A stretch of DNA of 14,945 nucleotides from Stramenopiles sp. TOSAG23-3. Lineage: Eukaryota; Sar. The notes beneath the pieces were generated by a model, which saw only the letters and a list, made by a program, of their open reading frames with translations, was not told the origin of the DNA and did no database searches. This document shows, one piece after another, positions 1 through 8,200 of the stretch (position 1 is its first letter; every line of letters starts with the position of its first letter). The stretch covers positions 1 to 14,945 of the forward strand of contig LT642539.1 in the NCBI GenBank assembly GCA_900128585.1, read 5' to 3'. Made by a program: the position numbers and the translations under genes.

Positions 1-231
1 CTTCGTTTGAAATAGTTAACACAAAGTTGTTTACCATTTTTCAATTCCGCGCCAAAGATACTTGCATCCTTGCTCTCGTCGCAACGTCTCCCTAGAAAAA
101 ATAATAGAATCATAGTACTAGTATCGAAGTAGAATACTAACAAATGTAATTATTTTTACCTATATTAATTATTCCCAAAAACGACCCCGAAGTATTCTGA
201 ACAACTCTCTTTTTCGAAAGCGCACCCAGTA
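1..231. other. AT-rich flank downstream of the RING/LRR gene
   Basis: Non-coding flank containing the presumed 3' untranslated region of the minus-strand gene that stops at 232. I see no canonical AATAAA on the minus strand here, only AT-rich variants around 150-180. No other gene or repeat is recognisable. Confidence 0.5.
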
Positions 232-2547
232 TCATTTGTTCTTTGCCTCTTCTTCCTCTTGCCTCTGGATTCTTATTCGCTGCTGCCTCTCCTCTTCTTC
301 TTCACGAGCAACATCGTCAAGACGCCTTTGCTCATGTTTGACAACCATGTTTTCCAATTCTTCCCGGCCCTGCATGGACAAGTTGTGCCCAGCCTGGTAC
401 GCCGCGTTCCCGTGACTGGAATTGCCGTGGTGCAATATTAGGGACTCCATTCGCACAAACGAGGGGCACGTGAGAAGTGCGCCGCACTGCTTCAGGGCGC
501 CATCGTTCAGGCCACAGAACGACAAATTCAACGTATACAAACAGAACTGGCGGGGCAACAGGACCAGGGACTGGAGCAGCTCGCGCAACCCGATGGTTCG
601 CAATTCGTTCCAACTGAAATCGAAATGCTTGAGCGAACCATTGAACTGTTTGACAAGTTTCACCACATGCTTCGCGATGAGTGGCGACGTGCGTACGCTA
701 GAGAGACTGAGCGTGTGGAGCGATGCCGCGCACGACCAGGTATGCCTCGACAATGCAATCACCCCCTGATCACCAATGTTATTGTTCGATAGGTCCAAAG
801 TGGTCAAGGCCCCAAGACGGCAAAACTTCGTCATTAAATCCTCGACGCTTTTCATTCTTCGCTTGTATTTCCCTCGTGTATTGTTCATGTTGGACTCGTT
901 TATTGCAACAGACGAAAGGTTCGGCAGAAGCCTTACACTGTCCAGCAAGGCATTCAGTCCTTCGTCCCCCAAGTTTCTCTCTGCAATATGAATTCTCTCT
1001 AATTGCATTAGCTTTGGCAAGATGTGAGCAACAGCAAAGGCTTGCTTGTCGCTCAATCGCCCTCCCAACAGCACAAGCTCGCTGCAGCAGGATCCCGCCG
1101 AGGGGCTTCCGTCTTCGGGAACGCTGCCCAACGCAGGCAACGCACCCTTCACAAGCTGCTTGACAATCAACCCGTCGGAAAATATTCCGTTACTTACACA
1201 GTAATCGAAGTAATCACGAAGGGCAGAAGACGTGTACTGCAAGTCCATCACGGTGTTCACAAAGGTTCCCTTTCTGTCCGTCCGTTTGCAGGCGACAACA
1301 TCGTACAGCTCGTCCATACTGTTCTCCTGCATGTGCTCGATACGCTTTTGCTCTTCAAGAATGAACATGTCCAGTCGCCTTTTCTCGGAGTCGTAACGCT
1401 CCCCCGACAGCGTGCTATTGTATAAGCGGAAAAAGCCGCTGTTTATGTCTTCCTCTACCATCAACTCGTGCTCATCCAAATATATTTGCATGTCATTTAT
1501 TTCCCTTCGTTCGTGCTCTCTGATAATGTTTTCTTCTGCTACAAAAAAGTTTTCGAACTCTTCCAAAGCCCGGGTGTCCCGAGCGGTGTCGCGGGCGAGT
1601 CTCGCCGCCGCCGCCTGAGATGAATACCGCAGGACGAAGGGAATATGTGTCGTATTCTCGTCGTAGTCCCAATCCGCAACTCTAAACCCAGTCCTGTCCA
1701 TAATCTCTAGCTTCTTGCTTGCCTTGCAATCGAGCCCGTCCCCGTCCCGGCCACCGATGGACTTCCTTTCCTTCCACTCCTTGAACAAAGGCGGCAGTGC
1801 CTTTTGCTCCAACTTCCCTACGATAAACAAGGTGTGCCTTTTGGCCTTTTGCCTCTTTAACGCCTTCCCTTCCCGCAGAGCGACTGCTCTCGCTTGGAAA
1901 TCGGCCTCTTCTGCTTTCTCTCTCTGGACACGAGCGTTTTGCAGTTTTTGATCGTGAATGGACCGTTCATTTTTGAGCTTTAAGACAAGCTTGCGGTGAT
2001 TTCGCAAGGCCTCAAGCCGAACCGCACGATTCGCTGCTTTGCGCTCTGCCTCCGCCTCGCGTACCAGCAAGACGCGCCGGTCCCGTGTTGTTGAGTCTTT
2101 TCGCAAGGATAATATTTCCTTATGGTCAATGGGTGAGTTGCATAGCGCGCACATATCAGACTGCATTGCGCAGTTTTCACACATTGCTTTGTGACCACAA
2201 GGCCAAACCGGCAAGAACTGACCACTAGATGTCTTTTGGCACGAAATGCATTTAAACTCAATTGATTCCCAATTTCGATCTTTCCTGTATCTTACTTCAT
2301 GTGATTCGAGGAGGGCGGTGTGTCTTGTCGTATGTTTCGCGGAAGACTTCTTCATTGCCTTTGTTATTCTTTGGCTCAACTTTCGTCTCCCGAGAGGGCT
2401 TAATTGCGGCATAATCTGTTCGTTCACCTTTCCACAAATTTCTGTTGCCTCCCTCACTTGCCCCTTTTCAAGGACCGTGCGCAATTGAAACTCCATTCGT
2501 CCGAGCTCCCTCGACGTGAGCACATCGTGATCTTTTTTCCATGACAT
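232..2547 (-). CDS. RING-finger, coiled-coil, leucine-rich-repeat protein (putative E3 ubiquitin ligase)
   Basis: A 771-residue protein with no visible intron. A C3HC4 RING spans about residues 100-142 with spacing C-x2-C-x13-C-x-H-x3-C-x2-C-x6-C-x2-C, including the PCGH core; the usual proline in the last C-P-x-C is replaced (CALC). Residues about 155-290 are a basic, charged coiled-coil region, followed by further charged helices. Residues about 490-705 carry roughly five RNH1-like leucine-rich repeats (TLDLSNNNIGDQG, TLNLSFCGLNDGA). The C-terminus is a Glu/Arg/Gln-rich helix ending at TGA. RING fingers recruit E2 enzymes and LRRs bind partners, so a ubiquitin ligase is the likely role (inference). 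I prefer the ATG at 2547 (MSWKKDHD). An in-frame ATG at 2679 would add 44 residues with a hydrophobic start (LIISVVYF), but that stretch lies in AT-rich sequence unlike the rest of the gene. It is divergent from the gene at 3495. Confidence 0.85.
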   Translation of the reverse strand: MSWKKDHDVLTSRELGRMEFQLRTVLEKGQVREATEICGKVNEQIMPQLSPLGRRKLSQRITKAMKKSSAKHTTRHTALLESHEVRYRKDRNWESIEFKCISCQKTSSGQFLPVWPCGHKAMCENCAMQSDMCALCNSPIDHKEILSLRKDSTTRDRRVLLVREAEAERKAANRAVRLEALRNHRKLVLKLKNERSIHDQKLQNARVQREKAEEADFQARAVALREGKALKRQKAKRHTLFIVGKLEQKALPPLFKEWKERKSIGGRDGDGLDCKASKKLEIMDRTGFRVADWDYDENTTHIPFVLRYSSQAAAARLARDTARDTRALEEFENFFVAEENIIREHERREINDMQIYLDEHELMVEEDINSGFFRLYNSTLSGERYDSEKRRLDMFILEEQKRIEHMQENSMDELYDVVACKRTDRKGTFVNTVMDLQYTSSALRDYFDYCVSNGIFSDGLIVKQLVKGALPALGSVPEDGSPSAGSCCSELVLLGGRLSDKQAFAVAHILPKLMQLERIHIAERNLGDEGLNALLDSVRLLPNLSSVAINESNMNNTRGKYKRRMKSVEDLMTKFCRLGALTTLDLSNNNIGDQGVIALSRHTWSCAASLHTLSLSSVRTSPLIAKHVVKLVKQFNGSLKHFDFSWNELRTIGLRELLQSLVLLPRQFCLYTLNLSFCGLNDGALKQCGALLTCPSFVRMESLILHHGNSSHGNAAYQAGHNLSMQGREELENMVVKHEQRRLDDVAREEEEERQQRIRIQRQEEEEAKNK

Positions 2548-2906
2548 CCCAACTGTTCCAAAAAGCCTATTTATGTTTGCAGTTAGACTATAAAATTTTA
2601 CTTTTTGTGCAGTAACTGCATAAAATCTATGTATACATGTTGCGAAATAAACCACCGATATTATTAAATCATAATGCATAGCCTTTGATACTTTTTAGTA
2701 TTTTTTTAACAATTATTATAACGACGTAGCTGATCTTGAAATTATAAATAGAAAAAAATAAGATGGATTTATATATTATTACTAGTCCTAGTAAAAAACG
2801 GACATGTCTCTGCTGTACGACTATATGAATAGTCGTCAAAGATTTTATTGTTTATTTGCTCTTCCTCACAATTTAAATTTTATATTAATATTATGTTTAT
2901 TATTTC

Positions 2907-2948
2907 ATCTTCTTCTTCCTTCTTCCTTCTTCCTTCTTCCTTCTTCTT
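2907..2948. repeat. Polypyrimidine microsatellite, 7-bp unit CTTCTTC
   Basis: A run of about 40 bases made only of C and T, with the heptamer CTTCTTC repeated about four to five times in tandem, flanked by TCT repeats. Such homopurine/homopyrimidine tracts can adopt triplex structure and are length-variable. Confidence 0.85.
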
Positions 2949-3003
2949 ATGACTGTGTTTTCAGAAAACGTTCGTTAGCTCTCTAAATAATATAATAATA
3001 CCA

Positions 3004-3015
3004 GGTACCCGTACC
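3004..3015. promoter_or_regulatory. GC-rich dyad GGTAC-CC-GTACC in AT-rich spacer
   Basis: A perfect 5-bp inverted repeat with a 2-bp centre, within a slightly longer imperfect dyad bounded by TACC and GGTA (2999-3019). It is the only GC-rich island in the middle of this divergent spacer. A protein-binding site is possible but unproven. Confidence 0.3.
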
Positions 3016-3152
3016 GGTAGAAAATGCAGAATAATAATATAAAAGACAAATATGAAGAAGCAGAATACTCGGAATTATTATCTGGTTCTTTTAATACCCG
3101 TTTTTTATTGTTATACCTCCTCTGGTATGTATTGTATTATTTAAAATAGACC

Positions 3153-3318
3153 GACGACTAATAGTATAGTAGTAGTATAAAGTAGTAGAAGAAGAAGAAG
3201 AAAAAAAAGGCTAAAAAAAAATAAAAAATAATATTATACAACAATAGAGCTCAACACAAGAGAATAATAATAATTATTCGAAATATTGTAAAATAATAAT
3301 GATTTATTATTAGTCGTC
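3153..3318. repeat. Inverted repeat pair, 11 bp, ~145 bp apart
   Basis: GACGACTAATA at 3153-3163 is the exact reverse complement of TATTAGTCGTC at 3308-3318. The match extends imperfectly outward (AATAGA flank) if a 4-bp insertion is allowed. Short AT-rich sequence lies between. It could be a remnant of a small inverted-repeat element or chance similarity in low-complexity DNA. Confidence 0.4.
3165..3210. repeat. AGT/GAA trinucleotide run with poly-A
   Basis: Imperfect AGT trinucleotides pass into four GAA repeats and an A-run, forming a purine-rich tract from about 3187. It is complementary in type to the CTTCTTC tract 240 bp upstream, so the two could pair across the spacer. Confidence 0.6.
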
Positions 3319-3494
3319 TATTATAAAATTCTATAATATTATTGTGTAACTGAAAAAAATTATTAATATAAGTTTTCTGGCATTTGAATTGAATGATTCA
3401 CTTAAAAATATGCAATAAGTCCATTTGAAAGCGTTGTTGCAGTTGGTGTGGCTGGTTACCCTTGGCTAAAAACCATCGCGTAATCATTGTAAAA

Positions 3495-4965
3495 ATGAGT
3501 AGCGACGAGGACGAGGACGAGCTACCCCCGTGGACGTTTGAAAGTGCAAAGTCAGGGCGTTCAAAGTGCAAAGCGTGTTCGTTGCAAATCACGCAGGGGG
3601 AGGCAAGAGTTGGACACCGTGAGAGACATAGTCGGCGCGGTTTTGATTTTTATGTGTGGTTTCACATTGGTTGCTCCGATGTTGGATACTGCGAGACTCC
3701 GGACAAATGCGAGTTCTGTTTTAAGAAAATGAAAGAGTCTGAACTGACCCTAACGGTCGAGTCCTCCTTCAGTGACATGGTCGCCACCGTGCATTTGCAG
3801 TGCGCCGCGCTTAAAGCCCGGGATGGAACGGTTGTCGTCGACCCATCCGAATTTGGGCTATACGACGAGTTAAGCCACAGCGACCAACAGACTGCAATTT
3901 CCCTGTTCGATGCTGAAAATATTGACGGTGGTGGTGACTCCGACGACGCTGAGCAGACCGTGGAGGTTGTGGAGGGGGGCACCGCTGGGGCGGCGGCTGT
4001 TGCTGGCAGCACTTTCTTGGGCTATGACTTGCAGCAAGCCGAGGACCAATTTAGGAGTGCTGAAGCAAATGGTTTGGTTGTTGATTTGGGAAGTAGCAGC
4101 GACGAAGAGGGAGACGCTGGGGATAGTAAAGTGGTGAGCCCGGGGGTTGAAGGCATGTCAATTGCTGAGCTAAAGGACGATTTAGTGGTCTCTGTGGACG
4201 TTGTTTTTGGAGGTGTGGGGAAGCATGAACCAGGCGTAAAAGGGGAGAAGCTGGGACGAATAAAGAGTGTTTTGAACGCGCTTCAAAATGCTAATATGAC
4301 AGTAGACATCTTGCAGTCTAAGGAACCCAGAGCTTCAAGCCGCAATGGGAAAACTTGTACGACGTTGGAAGGAAATCTTTTTAACGTCGCAAGCGAAAGC
4401 GAAGGTCGAGAAAAATAACAAAGTGGAAGGCAATGGGCCTGGTAATGAGAGCTGCGACGACGAAAGCGACAGCGACGCGGATGTTGTGATTACGCACAAA
4501 AAGGCCAAGTCTCGGTTCATTATTCCCGATGAAGACGATGATGACGAGGAGTCCGATTCGGACGATTCGGACGATGTGGTTTTTCTCGGCTCTAGCCAAC
4601 CCGCGACCGCGGCCACGGCCACGGCCGCCCCTGCTGCACCTCCTGAAAATGTTCCCACGAAATCGCCTTCACCGTCTCCTAATGTCAGGGCAAGGGCTGC
4701 AACAAGGTCCTCCTCCAGACCAGTCGTTGCACCCCAGCCTACATCTCGGCCAACAACCAGACCGGCAGCGAAAAAGAGAAAAGCCCCGGGGAAGAAGACA
4801 AAGCCCCGAAAAAAGAGGAGAAAGAAGAAATCTACGCCAAAGAAGAAGAAAGCAGCACCAAAAACAAAGGCTGCGGCAAGAAGGGTCATAAACAGTATAA
4901 AAAAAGGGAAAAAACAAAAGACCTCTGGTGTTAAACGAAGGACACCTGTTAAAAAGTCCGTGTAA
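3495..4965 (+). CDS. PARP-type zinc finger / TFIIS-N-like nuclear protein, reading frame broken
   Basis: About 490 residues in two frames: 3495-4418 read from the ATG, then +1-shifted coding to the stop at 4963-4965. An acidic start is followed by a PARP-type finger at residues 13-60: C25-x2-C28-x28-H57-x2-C60, with WFH before the third ligand, the spacing I recall for PARP1 finger 1. A second CEFC-x24-HLQC finger follows, then an EFGLYDEL...DQQ helix like the end of the PARP finger domain. After an acidic linker, LGRIKSVLNALQN (from residue 253) and MTVDILQ match the TFIIS N-terminal (LW) fold; its last helix (NPELQAAMGKLVRRWKEIF) is in the other frame. Then come acidic SDSD/DDDDEE stretches, SUMO-interaction-like motifs and a Lys-rich H1-like tail. 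Likely a nuclear DNA-break or transcription-elongation factor (inference). The ATG at 3495 has A at -3. Confidence 0.75.
4314..4324 (+). other. Frame break inside the TFIIS-N-like domain
   Basis: TVDILQ ends at 4316 in one frame, while RNPELQAAMGKLVRRWKEIF begins at 4321 in the +1 frame. TFIIS N-terminal domains normally have about a dozen residues between these segments, including the T-x-I-G-x-x-V core, and these are absent. A deletion of 3n+2 bases, about 35 or 38, would explain both the loss and the shift. No GT-AG intron that preserves the flanking homology is visible. Assembly error, true deletion and frameshifting cannot be separated here. Confidence 0.6.
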
Positions 4966-5244
4966 ATTAATTACAGTGTGAAATTAGCGCGAATTTAATT
5001 TCGTCATTAATTTTTTTTAGTAATTTATTATTTTGTGATGGAACATACTATATAATTTGTTTTTATATTATTTTGTGATGGTAAATTTAGCTGTTAAACT
5101 TGTTCAAGGGTCGAATTTTAGAAAATAACCAAAATCCTCCCATACTATATCTACTACCCAGTTACATCTGATGATAGCACAGATATTTTGTTCTAAAATG
5201 CTTATTGTTCGTATGTGACGCTCTCTGTTTTCATATCGGACGCC
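4966..5244. other. AT-rich convergent spacer
   Basis: 279 bp between two convergent genes, expected to hold both 3' ends. TTTATT at 5024-5029 gives AATAAA on the minus strand and is a candidate poly(A) signal for the minus-strand coiled-coil gene. A 16-bp direct repeat is listed separately. No gene is visible. Confidence 0.5.
5026..5081. repeat. 16-bp direct repeat, 40-bp period
   Basis: TATTATTTTGTGATGG occurs at 5026-5041 and again, identical, at 5066-5081, in the spacer between the two convergent genes. It may be a small duplication or a shared 3'-end signal. Confidence 0.7.
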
Positions 5245-8200
5245 TTAAACTCCAGGGGGTTGCTCGTAGGTGACTTCTCCCGTATTCTTGTTTGTCCACG
5301 ATTTAATTCCTTGATCTTCATCCAATTTTTCTTCCCATTCACTCTCTTGTGGCGCTTCTAGTTCTGCGTTCTTTTTCGCTTCCTCCTCTTCAGCCTTCTT
5401 TTTCGCTTCCTCCTCTTCAGCCTTCTTTTTCGCTTCCTCCTCTTCCGCCTTCTTTCTTGCTTCCTCCTCTTCTGCCTTCTTCTTCGCCTCTGCGTCGGCG
5501 GTCTGCCGCTGCCTTTGCCGCGGCCTCCTCGTCTGCCTTCTTCTTCGCCTCCGCAAAAGCAGCGTCCTGGTCCGCATGGATTTTTTCTAGCGTTGATATC
5601 CGCTCACCGTGTTCCGTCAAAGCATTTTCCATAGTCTCTATTTTTTCACTTCTGCTCTCTGCGGCTTCGGCCATTTTTTCGTTGGACTCCAAAATCATAC
5701 TTAATTTTTCTCTCGTGGACTCGTCGTTTGTTGCGATTGTGCCTGACAATTCTTCCACCGACGCATCTCTGGACTCTTTTTCAGCCAAATCGCCCTGCTC
5801 TCTTGAGGCGATCTCTTCCGTAAGTTTTTGCTCCAACTCTTTCTCGCGCGACAATGCTTGCTCCGCGTCTTCCTTTATGACTCGAATGTGTTCTTCGGTC
5901 CTTTCGGAATACTCCCTGGCAGTGTCTTGCAACTCTTCAATGCGGGCAATAACGTCGTCCTGCATTTCTCCTTTTATCTCCTCCATACCAGCTTGCAAAT
6001 CCTTCTTTGCCTGCTCGCTAACACTAACTATTTTGTTGTTGGTCGAGCTTTCTACTTGTACTGTTGAGTTGGCCAATAACGAGCTAACGTCACGCAGGGT
6101 CTCGTCTTGGTGCATGTCCACCAGTCTACCAATGATCCCCTCCAAAGCAGACCTAGTTTCGTGTTCAACGTTTGCATTGTCCAGGTCTTCAGAAAATTGA
6201 CTTCGAAGTTGCATGTTCCCCATTTGCCTTGCTTGTGCCTCGTCCATGATCATTCTGGTGACCTTTCTGTTGAACTGCTTAATCTGATAGTCAGTCTTGC
6301 TGACGATCCACTCTTTCTGCGCCTTTAGTCGCTGGTCCACTTCTCCACGAATGCGCGCTCCTTGCTTCAATCGAATGGCTGCCTCGGCAGCAAGATTAGC
6401 CTGAGCGTGGGCCTTGACGGATTCGAGCTGCTGTTCAAACACTCTGCGCACGCCAGTTTCCATGGCCTTTAATCGTTTCGTGACTTCGTCCGTCAAGAAC
6501 GTAAAGTCCTTCTTTCTCTTCAACCGCTCTTTTCCAAATTGGGCCGCCATCGTTCTATTTGCCAAATCAATGTGACCCTGCGTAGTCTTGACCACCTCAA
6601 TAATCTTTTTCTGGGCGTCCGTCGACGACTCTTCTGCCGTCTGAGATTTCCTTGTTGCCAGCTCGATGATGGGTTTCAACGAACTGTCCAAGGTTGCCAC
6701 GCTAGTCTCTGTAAATGCTTTGGCGTCCTCCATGACCTTTTCGCGACCATTCACACTCTCCTTCTTCAACAAATCGATCGCGTTGACTCTTCCTTCCTGT
6801 TCGGCGGATACCATTTCTTGTGCAGTTTGGATTGCTTCCTGTTTTGACTTAGAAATGTCCTGATCAAGCTGCCTCCGCATGCCTTCTAATGTCACGTCTC
6901 GGCTAGTGACTGTGGCAGAATCTCCTTGAATACGCTGCACGCGCTCTTTGTCTATCAATGTCTCAGTCTTTTGGTCCAATTCGCTGACTGCGTCTGCCGT
7001 ATGCTTTCGCAGAACGCGTTGCACTTGAACCAAATCATTTTCAATCTTTGCATCGTTTGTTCGTCTTGCCTTTTGCTCCTCGCTTAGCGCTTGCTTGGCA
7101 AAGCTCTCAAGATTGGAAAGGCGAGACCCAAGGTCATCGTGGGCATTGTCGGCGAAGACTGTGAGTCTGTGCTCGGTGGATTTCAGCTCACCGCGAGAGA
7201 CAGTCAATGCACGGACTTCTAAGACTACTTGCTCAATGTCCGAAATGGCCGCTCGCGCTTCCGCATCGTTGCTGTCTACCCTAACGGATAGCGTTTGCAG
7301 GGAAGCGTCCATGTTCGAAAGCGCCTTCTTCGTCATGTCTCCGTTTAATTTCAAATCTGCTGCCATTTGTGCCTTGAACCCTGCCAACGCAGCGTCAACT
7401 TTGTCTTCCACAGTCTTAATGCGGTCGTCGTACCCTTTGACAGAGGCTAAGATTCGGGCCTCGACCGCCTTGGCACGATCGTCTATGATTGTTTCACGTG
7501 CAACCGCGCGCTCATTGGTCTCTGTCACACGCTTTTCGCGCATGCGGATCTCAGCCCGAAGAACATTTTCCAGACTTTTGGTTTCCCCCATTGCTTCTGT
7601 CCTCAGGCTGTCAAGCCCGTTGTGCACCGATTCAAGACCAGCCTTGTACGTCCTCTCCCACCGCTGTTTCGTTTCTTCCGTTTCTCTGTGGTAGGATTTT
7701 ACCATTTTTGTAAGGTTGTTCATCGCGTCATTCGCATCCCTTTGCATCCCTTTTTCGTACAACTCCGTGTCTACCCGTTGCTGCTCGTTGTTTGCTTCGA
7801 GCGCAGCCACCCTCATTTCAAAACGACGATTTAGCTCCGCTTCAAAGTTCTTTCGGTCGTTTCTTTCGTCTTCGATGGTGCCCTTTAGGCGTTCCATGTT
7901 CGACTGGACATTTCGTCTGTCATTCACATGCCGCTCTTCGTTGAACTTCGTCATTTGCTGCTCCGTCTTTCGCTGCTCTGTATGCGAACGCCAAACTTCC
8001 ATCATTTTCTCGCTGACCCGTTCGAACAATATTTTCTCCTTCTCTTCGATAATGGTCCGAATTTCATTTTCACGATACTGTGCTTCGTTTTGTGTATCTC
8101 GCCTGGACATTCTTTCCTTCATGATGGAGTGCTCGAGTCGTTTTACGTGGGCAACTAGCGACTCGTACCTCGATTCTATCTGAGTGTCCCTCGCTGCAAG

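Larger units (their letters stand above)
2548..3494. other. AT-rich divergent intergenic region (bidirectional promoter candidate)
   Basis: About 950 bp of very AT-rich DNA separates two divergent genes, so both promoters should lie here. It holds a polypyrimidine heptanucleotide microsatellite, AGT and GAA runs, an 11-bp inverted repeat and a small GC-rich dyad, each listed separately. I see no tRNA or credible coding region. The short ORF at 2804-2986 is largely the translated microsatellite. Confidence 0.6.

Noticed and set aside
2804-2986. Small hydrophobic 60-residue ORF with an ATG
   Set aside because: Much of it is the translated pyrimidine microsatellite in AT-rich spacer; no domain or supporting context.
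3462-3494. Earlier start for the PARP-finger gene
   Set aside because: It is a TTG codon, and an in-frame stop lies just upstream; the ATG at 3495 is preferred.
4236-4316. Possible intron ending at TTGCAG before the TFIIS-like frame break, with a CTAAT branch-like site
   Set aside because: Removing 81 bases does not change frame, and it would delete the segment that matches the TFIIS-like fold.
4335-4889. Minus-strand ORF of Phe/Ala/Gly-rich, membrane-like protein
   Set aside because: It is the antisense of the lysine-rich tail and acidic region of the PARP-finger gene; Phe runs come from Lys codons read backwards.
5349-6200. Plus-strand ORF with Pro/Ser/Leu repeats
   Set aside because: Antisense shadow of the coiled-coil gene and its 27-bp repeats; the minus strand has the coherent coiled coil and WW-like domain.
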